Shown here one piece after another: positions 1-7,699 of a stretch of DNA of 64,000 bases. The notes below the pieces were generated by a model that saw nothing but the letters and a program-made list of their open reading frames with translations, searched no databases and was not told where the DNA came from. Position numbers and translations under genes: made by a program. Position 1 is the stretch's first letter. Each line of letters starts with the position of its first letter. The stretch is from Flavipsychrobacter sp. (GTDB taxonomy: Bacteria > Bacteroidota > Bacteroidia > Chitinophagales > Chitinophagaceae): positions 310,001-374,000 of the forward strand of contig JAEUVX010000002.1 in the NCBI GenBank assembly GCA_016786615.1, read 5' to 3'.

Positions 1-447
1 TGTTGGCACTTCTGCCTTTTTCAGTTGGGTAAGATAGTAGTACCAAAACTCGTACTTCACAAAGACTGCCATCGCAGGATTCACCATCTCTATAAACCTA
101 CGTGCATTACGGTGGCTATCCATTGGCAGATAGTACACATAGTCTGCGCCGGCATAATTCTTTCTTATCTCGTAGCCTGATGGCGAAAAGAATGTAAGCA
201 CAATCTTGTAAGCCGGGTATTGCTCTTTGATAGCTTCTATTAATGGCCTGCCCTGCTCAAACTCGCCCAGCGATGAGCAGTGCGCCCATATGCGCTTTTC
301 ATCTTTACCTTGTAAATCGGCAGCAATCTTATCCAACAATCCTCTCCGACCTCGCAGCCACAGCTTTGGCTTTTCGTCAAACAAAGAAGCCACACGCACA
401 CCAATACGGTATAGCAGGAGAAAGATATTGTAAAGCAGCAATTGCAT
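1..447 (-). CDS. kdtA: 3-deoxy-D-manno-octulosonic acid transferase, N-terminal part (runs off left edge)
   Basis: An open frame starts at the ATG at 447 and continues past base 1, giving the first 149 residues. It begins with a hydrophobic segment (MQLLLYNIFLLLYRIG), followed by the stretch WAHCSSLGEFEQGRPLIE and then LTFFSPSGYEIR and VFVKYEFWYYYL, all typical of the GT-B Kdo transferase WaaA/KdtA. This inner-membrane enzyme adds Kdo to lipid A precursors on the cytoplasmic face, so the cell should make lipopolysaccharide. The start lies 8 bases behind the sdaA stop on the same strand, so the two are probably co-transcribed. The family is certain enough; the C-terminal half is outside the window. 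Confidence 0.9.
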   Translation of the reverse strand, partial: MQLLLYNIFLLLYRIGVRVASLFDEKPKLWLRGRRGLLDKIAADLQGKDEKRIWAHCSSLGEFEQGRPLIEAIKEQYPAYKIVLTFFSPSGYEIRKNYAGADYVYYLPMDSHRNARRFIEMVNPAMAVFVKYEFWYYYLTQLKKAEVPT

Positions 448-455
448 TTATTGTC

Positions 456-1880
456 TTAGCATTCCGGCAAGCTGATAGGCACTTTTGTAGCAAGGCCGCC
501 TTCTGCTGTCTCTTTATATTTATGATTCATATCCAGTGCCGTCTCCCACATGGTTTGCACTACGTGGTCCAGCGATACTTTGGCATTATCAGGGTTGCTT
601 TGCAGTGCCAGTTGCGATGCAGTGATAGCTTTGATAGCCCCCATCGTATTGCGCTCTATGCATGGCACCTGCACAAGGCCACCTACAGGGTCGCACGTTA
701 ACCCTAAGTGGTGTTCCATCGCAATCTCTGCAGCCATCAGGCACTGGCGCACATTACCACCCAGACTTTCTGTAAGTGCTGCCGCTGCCATTGCAGAAGA
801 TACACCTATCTCTGCCTGGCAACCACCCATGGCAGCCGATAGCGTTGCTCCCTTTTTAAAGATGCTACCTATCTCTGATGCAGTCATCAGGAACTGGATT
901 ATTTTTTCATCATCAAAACCATCGCAGAAGGTGATGAAATAATGCAGTACCGCAGGCACAACACCAGCCGCACCGTTTGTTGGCGCCGTCACCACACGGC
1001 TGAAGGAAGCATTCTCTTCATTTACCGCCAACGCAAAACAGCTAACCCAATCCAGAATATACTGGAAGTTGTGCCCACCCTCGCGGATGGCAGCTAGCCA
1101 TTCTGTATGATTGTTGTATGTTTTTCCTTTCAATAATCTTTTATTGAGATTGGCAGCGCGGCGCATTACATGCAGTCCACCCGGCAATTCGCCACCTATG
1201 TGGCTACCGCGATATATACAGTCGCGCATCACTTCCCATATCCTCAACACACCCCTTTTTGTTTCTGCCTCGCTACGCCATGCGTGCTCATTTTCCATTA
1301 CCACCTCGTGTATGTGCAGGCCTGTTTTGCGGCACCAGTGCAATAAGTCATCAGCTTTGTCTATCGGGAAGGGTAAATCAACTTCATTTGCACCGCTCCC
1401 TTCCTCTGCTTCCTTCACCACAAAGCCACCACCAATAGAATAGAATGTTTCAGCTATCTCCTCGCCATTATTAAACGAACAAAGGAATGTGACAGCATTG
1501 GGGTGAAAAGGCAGGCTTTCGTCCATCAGGAATACCACATCTTCCGCAGGGTCAAAATCTATAACCCTTGAAAGACCGAGGTTTATTTTCTTTTCTGTAG
1601 CTATCTGATTGAGGCGTAGCGTGATTTCGTTTACATCGAACGTTACAGGATCTTCACCATTCAAACCCAGGATTACGGCAACATCTGTACCGTGACCTTT
1701 GCCGGTTTTAGCCAGCGAGCCATAGAGCAATACTTTTACAGACTTCACATTGTCTATCCCTTTTTGCTGGATGGTGTCTACAAAACGCAAAGCTGCGCGC
1801 CATGGTCCAAGTGTGTGCGAACTGCTGGGCCCTACTCCTATCTTAAATATGTCGAATACCGAAATACACTCTTTTTTCAC
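456..1880 (-). CDS. sdaA: L-serine ammonia-lyase, single-chain iron-sulfur type
   Basis: The 474-residue protein converts L-serine to pyruvate and ammonia. It opens with [21 protein letters not shown] (the SSSHT substrate-binding loop at residues 19-23 of the beta subunit-like domain), and its second half has [30 protein letters not shown] and [19 protein letters not shown]. Those Cys-containing motifs ligate the 4Fe-4S cluster in this family. Length and order (beta then alpha domain) fit the bacterial one-chain form. The start codon is GTG at 1880; no internal ATG would keep the conserved N-terminus. kdtA follows 8 bases downstream. Family assignment is firm. Confidence 0.95.
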   Translation of the reverse strand: MKKECISVFDIFKIGVGPSSSHTLGPWRAALRFVDTIQQKGIDNVKSVKVLLYGSLAKTGKGHGTDVAVILGLNGEDPVTFDVNEITLRLNQIATEKKINLGLSRVIDFDPAEDVVFLMDESLPFHPNAVTFLCSFNNGEEIAETFYSIGGGFVVKEAEEGSGANEVDLPFPIDKADDLLHWCRKTGLHIHEVVMENEHAWRSEAETKRGVLRIWEVMRDCIYRGSHIGGELPGGLHVMRRAANLNKRLLKGKTYNNHTEWLAAIREGGHNFQYILDWVSCFALAVNEENASFSRVVTAPTNGAAGVVPAVLHYFITFCDGFDDEKIIQFLMTASEIGSIFKKGATLSAAMGGCQAEIGVSSAMAAAALTESLGGNVRQCLMAAEIAMEHHLGLTCDPVGGLVQVPCIERNTMGAIKAITASQLALQSNPDNAKVSLDHVVQTMWETALDMNHKYKETAEGGLATKVPISLPEC

Positions 1881-1903
1881 CGTCAGATTTTAGTTAAATA
1901 AAA

Positions 1904-1936
1904 AGGGGGAATAAAAATTCCCCCTAAAGATACTAT
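1904..1936 (-). terminator. Rho-independent terminator behind the fasciclin gene
   Basis: A perfect 9-bp inverted repeat AGGGGGAAT / ATTCCCCCT (1904-1912 and 1917-1925) with a 4-base loop. Read on the minus strand it is followed by a TTTTTATTT tract, so it ends transcription of the fasciclin gene at 1974-2534 before sdaA. Confidence 0.8.
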
Positions 1937-1973
1937 GAAGCTTACAAAAAATCCGTCCGGTGTTACACATTAA

Positions 1974-2534
1974 TTATGGTAACAATACGTGATCTATCAC
2001 ATGTATCACACCATTCTTCTGATTTACGTCTTTAATCGTCACTTTTGCCACACCACCTTTAGCATCTTTAATCCATATCCAGTTGTCTTTCCACATGAAA
2101 GTCAACTCTTCGCCCTGTACTGTTTTAGCTTTGTATGAGCCACCACCTTTTTTGATTGCAGCCATGATTTCCGCAGCGCTCCAGTTGCCTGCCACTACGT
2201 GGTAGGTAAGCACGCTTTGCAGTGTGCCTTTATTTTCCGGTTTCAGCAGGTTGTCTACCGTGCCGGCAGGCAGCATTTCAAATGCTGCATTAGTAGGAGC
2301 AAATACGGTGAATGGACCAGCACCCTGCAGTGTTTCTACAAGGCCGCCTGCTTTTACCGCAGCTACCAGTGTAGTATGATCTTTAGAGTTTACTGCATTT
2401 TCTACAATGTTTTTTGATGGATACATTGGTGCGCCGCCAACCATTACTGTTTTTTCGCCTTTCGCCATTACCATACCCGGGGTAAGTGCAAACAAAGCTG
2501 CTGCTATCGCAGGAATTAACATGATACGTTTCAT
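1974..2534 (-). CDS. Fasciclin (FAS1) domain secreted protein
   Basis: The protein has 186 residues with an N-terminal signal peptide (hydrophobic stretch IMLIPAIAAALFALTPG, cleavage probably after VMA). One FAS1 domain fills the rest. The hallmark segments are visible: GGLVETLQGAGPFTVFAPTN (the H1 box, about residues 62-82), VLTYHVVAGNW, and the terminal box NGVIHVIDHVLLP. FAS1 proteins mediate adhesion or extracellular binding; the ligand cannot be read from sequence. It appears to be a single-gene unit, with a terminator on its 3' side and another hairpin upstream behind sppA. Confidence 0.93.
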   Translation of the reverse strand: MKRIMLIPAIAAALFALTPGMVMAKGEKTVMVGGAPMYPSKNIVENAVNSKDHTTLVAAVKAGGLVETLQGAGPFTVFAPTNAAFEMLPAGTVDNLLKPENKGTLQSVLTYHVVAGNWSAAEIMAAIKKGGGSYKAKTVQGEELTFMWKDNWIWIKDAKGGVAKVTIKDVNQKNGVIHVIDHVLLP

Positions 2535-2627
2535 ACAAATTGATTTTAGAGTGTTGCTGAATTGTTTTACAAATACAGATACGGCAGCTTTTCTTTTTCG
2601 GTTTTGTGGATTTAGAAAAAAACATAA

Positions 2628-2661
2628 AAAAGCCCGCAGAGTTAATGCTCTGCGGGCTTTT
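2628..2661 (-). terminator. Strong terminator behind sppA
   Basis: A 14-bp perfect inverted repeat AAAAGCCCGCAGAG / CTCTGCGGGCTTTT with a 6-base loop, 25 bases downstream of the sppA stop. On the minus strand it runs into TTTTTTATG, a typical intrinsic terminator. Confidence 0.88.
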
Positions 2662-2685
2662 CAACATCTATAAATTTATCGTCAA

Positions 2686-4461
2686 TTATTTCGTTTCGAT
2701 AGCGAAAGGCATGAGTGCCATTACACTACCATTCATCTTCTGCAACTGTTTCAGTTGCTTGTACCAATTGTATTCTTTACCAAACTGATTTTTCACTACT
2801 TCCTCTGCAACATTAGCACTGCTGCCATTGAAGCGGCGCAACATTGTTTCAAATTTATCTACCGGTTCAGGATAAGTAACTACTTTATAATCCTTCAGCT
2901 TAGCTAATGTAGCAGCACTTGCTATAGCACGGTCAAGATTTCCCAATCCGTCAACCAATTTTATTTCCAATGCATCCGTACCACTCCATACACGGCCTTG
3001 TGCAAAACTGTCAACCAGTGCAATGTCCATCTTGCGGCCTGTTGCCACACGGCTTTTAAATATGGTATAGATATTATCTACAGAGCGCTGCACTTTAGCA
3101 GATTCATCTGCTGTAAGCGGCCTGATTGCATTCGGGAAATCGGCGTATGGTGCGTTCTTCACACCATCGAATGTTACACCCATTTTATTGCGCCACAGCT
3201 TTTCGCTGTTAAACATCATAGTGAACACACCAATACTACCTGTAATGGTATTCGGCATTGCGAAGATGCTGTCTGCCTGGCAAAGGATGTAGTAACCACC
3301 CGATGCAGCCACATCGCCCATAGAAGCCACCAGTGGTTTCTTTGCTTTCAGCAATTGCAGTTCGCGCAGTATCACTTCCGAAGCCAGCGCACTGCCACCG
3401 CCCGAGTTTACACGCAGCACCACCGCTTTTACTTTATCGTTATTGCGCAGCTTGCGTATCTGCTCTATCATATCCTGCGATGCAATTTGATAATCATCAT
3501 CGCTTTCTCCATCTACTATGCTGCCTTCTGCAAACAATACTGCCACCCTGCTATCTCCTGTTTTCCCTTCTTTTATTGTTTCAGCATATTCCGACAGGCT
3601 TACGTATTTCACATTATCTTTTTCCTTAGCACCTGTTTTAGCTTTGATGCGGTTCTCTACTTCATCCCAATACAACAGATTTGATACCAGTTTATTTTTC
3701 AAAGCATCCTGCGGGAACTCTATTGCGCCACTTGCTGCCAGTTGATACAAAGTTGCTGTATCCTGTTTTGTAAACTGTGATGATGCCTTCAGGAATTCAC
3801 TCCAGAAATCTTTCTGAAACTCTGTAATCTGCGCACGGTTGGCATCGCTCATTTTATCGGCACGGAAAGGCTCTGTAGCACTTTTGAATTTACCCGCGTA
3901 GAAAATTTCAGGTTCCAGCTCCAGTTTATCAAGTGTACCCTTAAAGAATGCCAGCGTAGTAGCAAATCCTTTCAGTTCCATATCACCCATCGGGTTCAGA
4001 AACACACTATCCGCGGCTGTTGCCATGTAATAAGCGCCTTGTGTTATATTCTCTCCATAAGCATATACAAACTTGCCGCTTTTGCGGAAATCGGTAATGG
4101 CGCCACGCAGTTGTTGCATTGTAGCCCAGCCATTCCTGCTCGGGTTCAGCTTTATGAGGATGCCTTTAATATTATCATCATCCTGCGCTTCTTCCAGTGC
4201 TTTAATGGCATGATACACACCTACGCTGTTTTCATCTCCGTCTGCAAAAATGGCTAATGAATTACGTTCGCTCTGCTCGTGCAGGTGCTTGTTCAGGTCT
4301 ATTACCAGTACACTGTTCTTTGCTATCATCGGGTCTTTATCCGCTTTCATGGAACTTGACACTGCCGATACTATCAGCCCTATAAATACACCAAAAATGA
4401 TAATGCCCGTTACAATCATCGCCAATAACGATGCGAAGAACATTTTAAAGAATTGTTTCAT
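2686..4461 (-). CDS. sppA: Signal peptide peptidase SppA, 67-kDa type
   Basis: This 591-residue inner-membrane protease of family S49 degrades cleaved signal peptides. An N-terminal membrane anchor (FFASLLAMIVTGIIIFGVFI) is followed by two tandem S49 domains, as in the E. coli long form. The Ser/Lys dyad can be placed by motif: Lys193 in KFKSATEPF in the N-domain and Ser387 in VAASGGYY in the C-domain. Length and architecture are complete. It is transcribed alone, with its own terminator; the start ATG at 4461 is the only one in front of the anchor. Confidence 0.95.
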   Translation of the reverse strand: MKQFFKMFFASLLAMIVTGIIIFGVFIGLIVSAVSSSMKADKDPMIAKNSVLVIDLNKHLHEQSERNSLAIFADGDENSVGVYHAIKALEEAQDDDNIKGILIKLNPSRNGWATMQQLRGAITDFRKSGKFVYAYGENITQGAYYMATAADSVFLNPMGDMELKGFATTLAFFKGTLDKLELEPEIFYAGKFKSATEPFRADKMSDANRAQITEFQKDFWSEFLKASSQFTKQDTATLYQLAASGAIEFPQDALKNKLVSNLLYWDEVENRIKAKTGAKEKDNVKYVSLSEYAETIKEGKTGDSRVAVLFAEGSIVDGESDDDYQIASQDMIEQIRKLRNNDKVKAVVLRVNSGGGSALASEVILRELQLLKAKKPLVASMGDVAASGGYYILCQADSIFAMPNTITGSIGVFTMMFNSEKLWRNKMGVTFDGVKNAPYADFPNAIRPLTADESAKVQRSVDNIYTIFKSRVATGRKMDIALVDSFAQGRVWSGTDALEIKLVDGLGNLDRAIASAATLAKLKDYKVVTYPEPVDKFETMLRRFNGSSANVAEEVVKNQFGKEYNWYKQLKQLQKMNGSVMALMPFAIETK

Positions 4462-4608
4462 CAGTAGTTAGTTTGAGTTTTCTGCTATTTATTAATAACC
4501 GTACAAATATACAGGTAAAACAATCTGCATATAAACCGAAAATCGGTAAACAGGGGGTATTAGTAGGTGAACTTTTCTTTTTAACTTGCCAAAAACGGCA
4601 AAGGCGGT

Positions 4609-5190
4609 ATGCGCAGTATCTTCATCATAATATTATCGGTTGTATGTGGTTTCAATGCAACGGCGCAGGATGTACACAACCCACTGATACCCGATGCAGA
4701 AAAAGTATGGCGCTCTTATCAGGTACTGGAAAAGAATAAACTTGCCATCATTCAGCAGCTCGATTACCTGAATAACTTCCCGAAAACAAAAGACATATTT
4801 ATTGCCGTCTTCGACCCCGATGACAGAAAACAATTATACTATATATACAATGATTACCTGACAGCTTTTGAAGAAGCGGGGAAAGTGCTACCCGACAGTG
4901 TACTGAAAACAGGGCTGGGTATCTGCAAACAAATGAAATGGAGCAGTGGTGTATCCGACAGGTTTCAACATGCTGTATTAGTAGTAGCAGCAGACCACCC
5001 TGAGATATTTGTAGAGCAAGCCTACAGGCTAAAGCGTAAAGAACTGGAAGCACTGATAGATTATCTGGCAGATGTAGAGAGCAACCCGCTATGCGCCATC
5101 TACCAAAAACTGATAGCCAACCTGCACGAGGTAGGTGCCTTCAATCTGGAGGGTATGCTTACAAGGGCTAAGAAAGAAAACACGCATTAA
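4609..5190 (+). CDS. Exported protein of unknown function
   Basis: I do not recognise this 193-residue protein. It has a clear signal peptide (MRSIFIIILSVVCGFNATAQ, ending in a Bacteroidota-style ATAQ site), so it is exported. The mature part is mostly helical, charged and soluble, with two cysteines (in LGICKQMKW and NPLCAIYQ). A purine-rich AAAGGCGG stretch sits in front of the ATG and decides the start. It is divergent from sppA and followed by a gene on the opposite strand, so it is probably a lone transcription unit. Confidence 0.8.
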   Translation: MRSIFIIILSVVCGFNATAQDVHNPLIPDAEKVWRSYQVLEKNKLAIIQQLDYLNNFPKTKDIFIAVFDPDDRKQLYYIYNDYLTAFEEAGKVLPDSVLKTGLGICKQMKWSSGVSDRFQHAVLVVAADHPEIFVEQAYRLKRKELEALIDYLADVESNPLCAIYQKLIANLHEVGAFNLEGMLTRAKKENTH

Positions 5191-5333
5191 AGCAATACGA
5201 CCTCGGCGATTATATATTTTATGTGGTGGAGAAGTGAATTATTGGTGAAGGACTAACACAATGGAGGAATATGACTTCATAATAATAATCGTGCTTTAAT
5301 ATTGGGTTACATCTCCCCCCCAATACACAACTT

Positions 5334-5762
5334 TCATTCAACTACAACTTTCACTCCTTTCTCACGAAGAATATTCAAGATCTGCTCATCTGTTCTTCTA
5401 TTAAAATCCCATTGAACTTTTCTTTTGTATCCATCTTTCTCTTGATTTGACATCAATATTAACTGCGTGCCTTCTCTATAAACGTGTTTGACTACTGCCT
5501 GTTCAACAAATCTATACTCTATTTCTACAAACTCACCACTTAAGAAATATACTCGTCTAATTCTATCCTCGTAAAACTCAATTCTCTGTAGATAGTTATT
5601 TATTGTAAAGTAAAAAACTACCACAAAACATATAACAACAAGGGAAAATAGTAAGATGTTTCCCAATACGGCATTTAAAATCCAAAAACAGATAGCTGTT
5701 AAAAAAAACAATAAAACTGTAAGTTTAATAACGTCTTTTTTTCTTGAATATATTAACTTCAT
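5334..5762 (-). CDS. Small membrane protein, unknown
   Basis: The preferred start is the ATG at 5762 (MKLIYSRKKD), giving 142 residues. A longer in-frame reading from 5852 would run through the hairpin at 5788-5817 and is unlikely. Two adjacent transmembrane helices (VLLFFLTAICFWILNAV and ILLFSLVVICFVVVFYF) are followed by a beta-rich cytoplasmic part rich in charged residues, somewhat like a bacterial PH-like domain, but this is only an impression. Function unknown. The next gene upstream on the strand is the REP-type transposase. Confidence 0.7.
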   Translation of the reverse strand: MKLIYSRKKDVIKLTVLLFFLTAICFWILNAVLGNILLFSLVVICFVVVFYFTINNYLQRIEFYEDRIRRVYFLSGEFVEIEYRFVEQAVVKHVYREGTQLILMSNQEKDGYKRKVQWDFNRRTDEQILNILREKGVKVVVE

Positions 5763-5787
5763 ATTTAGTAGTTTTTCGTAGTCCGCT

Positions 5788-5817
5788 GTTCTGGATGTTC
5801 CGAAGGACATCCGGAAC
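5788..5817. repeat. 30-base imperfect palindrome near the RAYT gene
   Basis: GTTCTGGATGTTCC pairs with GGACATCCGGAAC over 13 positions (two T-G pairs), loop CGAA. It lies between the transposase stop and the next gene and has no T-tract, so it is more like a REP-type palindrome than a terminator. Confidence 0.6.
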
Positions 5818-5830
5818 AAAAAATAGTACT

Positions 5831-5845
5831 CCGTTCTCCGAACGG
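5831..5845. repeat. REP-like hairpin, left flank of transposase
   Basis: CCGTTC-TCC-GAACGG, a perfect 6-bp stem with a 3-base loop, followed by CAT. It lies 18 bases from the stop side of the Y1 transposase and has a partner of the same form at 6445-6459. Confidence 0.6.
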
Positions 5846-5862
5846 CATTCATTGCTATGCAG

Positions 5863-6399
5863 CTACATGAAAGTACTGATTTTCAGCAAGCCCTCCTTGC
5901 CATAATAATCCGGTGCACTACTATATAAATATTCCTCCTGTTTTTCTACAATGCCTGCCCTTACAGGATTGTCATGGATATATCCAAGTTTTGAGTTGAA
6001 GAACTCCAAACTCACAATTTCTTCAGCATGATTATCGGGTTGCCAGAATTGTATATTACCATCTTTTTTCAACAACCATAGCAACCAGCTCCTTCGGCTT
6101 TCCTGCACGTTCTTCTCTATTGCCTCTACTATTTGTGTTGATGTATATTTCTTAAAATCACGCAGTACATCGCTAAGATTAGTTTCTTCATCGCATGACA
6201 CTATCATATGCAGATGGTTGCTCATTATCACCCAACCAAATATACGCAGACCTTTGTTTTGCTGACAATAACGAAGACTATCTATTATTATATCAGCATA
6301 TTTTCTACGAGTAAAAACATCTATCCATTGTACAATGGTGCATGTTATGAAATATACCCCTTGCTGATATGTATTCTGTACGCGTAACCCATTATCCAT
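5863..6399 (-). CDS. REP-associated tyrosine transposase (RAYT, Y1_Tnp family)
   Basis: This 178-residue protein belongs to the IS200-like HUH single-strand transposases. The YFITCTIVQWIDVFTRR opening, the metal-binding HUH signature in VIMSNHLHMIVS and the late motif LGYIHDNPVRAGIV with the likely nucleophile Tyr are all visible. RAYTs are single-copy domesticated transposases that spread REP hairpins. Both flanks here carry 15-base hairpins of the same design (5831-5845 and 6445-6459), which supports this over a classical IS200. No IS ends or target duplication were recognised. Confidence 0.88.
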   Translation of the reverse strand: MDNGLRVQNTYQQGVYFITCTIVQWIDVFTRRKYADIIIDSLRYCQQNKGLRIFGWVIMSNHLHMIVSCDEETNLSDVLRDFKKYTSTQIVEAIEKNVQESRRSWLLWLLKKDGNIQFWQPDNHAEEIVSLEFFNSKLGYIHDNPVRAGIVEKQEEYLYSSAPDYYGKEGLLKISTFM

Positions 6400-6444
6400 C
6401 TAAGTTAATGGCATCAATATTCATCAGCAACAGTATTTCAAATT

Positions 6445-6459
6445 CCGTTTACAAAACGG
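6445..6459. repeat. REP-like hairpin, right flank of transposase
   Basis: CCGTTT-ACA-AAACGG, a perfect 6-bp stem with a 3-base loop, again followed by CAT, on the 5' side of the Y1 transposase. It mirrors the left hairpin with compensated bases in the stem (C/G versus T/A at position 6). Confidence 0.6.
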
Positions 6460-6530
6460 CATCTTATTATTCGTTCAAGATGCCTTCGCGTCATCTCTTT
6501 GTTGGTGAATAACACCAATAAAGGTGAGAT

Positions 6531-6965
6531 TTAAAACAGAGTAATCTTTAAAAAGTGTACACTCAGCAACAATAAAGTGAAGACTGTATTTATAGCAGCT
6601 ACTGAAGATAGATTGCGATAAATAAGACTGGTATTCTTTTTAAAAAGCCTGTATGTTAGTATGTAGGATGACGCACAAATAACAATACTTAGAAATATTA
6701 AAAAGATACTCCCAGGAAAATGCAATAGCTTAAACAATAATGCAATAGTATATATTGAATTTACTATGCCAAATAACAAACACCTGAGTATATTCTCTTT
6801 ACTTTCAGAAAAGAACAAAATGACTACACCTGTATAAAGAAGAGGAATAATGTTTATAGCATTTAATATGTTGCTAAATTCCTCACCATTCAATATATAC
6901 ACTATCAATATCTCAGCTAATAAAAATAAGGTACTTACAATCAACGCTTTTTTACTTAAGAACAT
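6531..6965 (-). CDS. Four-helix membrane protein, unknown
   Basis: A 144-residue, almost wholly hydrophobic protein with about four to five transmembrane helices separated by short Lys-containing loops (for example SESKENILR). No motif or family is recognised. It lies between the RAYT and folK, is divergent from folK, and is more AT-rich than the folK-recQ genes beside it, so it may have come with the transposase region. Function not assigned. Confidence 0.65.
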   Translation of the reverse strand: MFLSKKALIVSTLFLLAEILIVYILNGEEFSNILNAINIIPLLYTGVVILFFSESKENILRCLLFGIVNSIYTIALLFKLLHFPGSIFLIFLSIVICASSYILTYRLFKKNTSLIYRNLSSVAAINTVFTLLLLSVHFLKITLF

Positions 6966-7023
6966 AGATTATATTTTGGGGATTCAGGTACAGCACAACT
7001 GTAAACAAACCTAAAGATACCAC

Positions 7024-7031
7024 TATCTTTG
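7024..7031 (+). promoter_or_regulatory. Bacteroidota -7 element before folK
   Basis: TATCTTTG matches the TAnnTTTG -7 consensus and ends 10 bases before the folK ATG, which would leave only a few bases of leader. No good -33 TTG at the usual spacing is seen, so confidence is limited. Confidence 0.4.
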
Positions 7032-7041
7032 CACCTCACTA

Positions 7042-7530
7042 ATGGCTAACACAGTTTACCTGCTCCTCGGCAGCAACGAGGGAAACCGCTTGGAATGGTT
7101 TGAAAAAGCCATGCAATTATTGCAGGATGCAGGCTGTAATGTGGTGAGCCAATCTGCCATCTACGAAACCGCTGCATGGGGGTTTGAAGACCAGCCCGAT
7201 TTTCTGAATATGGCTTTGTGTGTGGAAACATCGCTCAATCCGCAGGGGCTGCTGGCACTTACCCAAAACATAGAAGCTCAGCTTGGCCGCCAACGTACCA
7301 TCCGCTGGGGGCAACGCACGCTGGATATTGACATTCTGCTCTTCAATCAGGACATTATCGATACCCCGCAACTGAAAGTACCGCACCCGCAATTACAAAA
7401 CCGCCGCTTCGCCCTCATCCCCCTTGCCGATATTGCACCTGCATATATACATCCTGTATTCAATAAATCAATAGCTACCCTGTTGCTGGAATGTCCTGAT
7501 AACCTGGAAGTAAGGAATTACAAATTTTAA
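7042..7530 (+). CDS. folK: 2-amino-4-hydroxy-6-hydroxymethyldihydropteridine pyrophosphokinase (HPPK)
   Basis: This 162-residue enzyme transfers pyrophosphate from ATP to 6-hydroxymethyl-7,8-dihydropterin in folate synthesis. The N-terminal LLLGSNEGNRLEWFEKA, the YETAAWGFEDQPDFLNM region and the signature QRTIRWGQRTLDIDILLF (the RWGxRTLDIDI block that binds Mg-ATP) are all present. Length is normal. It stands alone on the plus strand, with a TAnnTTTG element just in front, and recQ follows after 169 bases. Confidence 0.95.
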   Translation: MANTVYLLLGSNEGNRLEWFEKAMQLLQDAGCNVVSQSAIYETAAWGFEDQPDFLNMALCVETSLNPQGLLALTQNIEAQLGRQRTIRWGQRTLDIDILLFNQDIIDTPQLKVPHPQLQNRRFALIPLADIAPAYIHPVFNKSIATLLLECPDNLEVRNYKF

Positions 7531-7699
7531 CCTGAAGTTAATTTTACATTCCGATGATTACTTGCATATCTCTTTTGATTTTCTTAACTTGATAATCGTT
7601 AATTTCGCACACCTTTCGCCAAGGCCTCTGCTATAACAACGTATCATATAACAATTGCGGATGATTTGAATTTTACGTTAGGTTAAAAATTTGTGATAT

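Noticed and set aside
2998..3684. 228-codon plus-strand frame
   Set aside because: Antisense to sppA with Cys/His-rich nonsense-like translation and no start signal.
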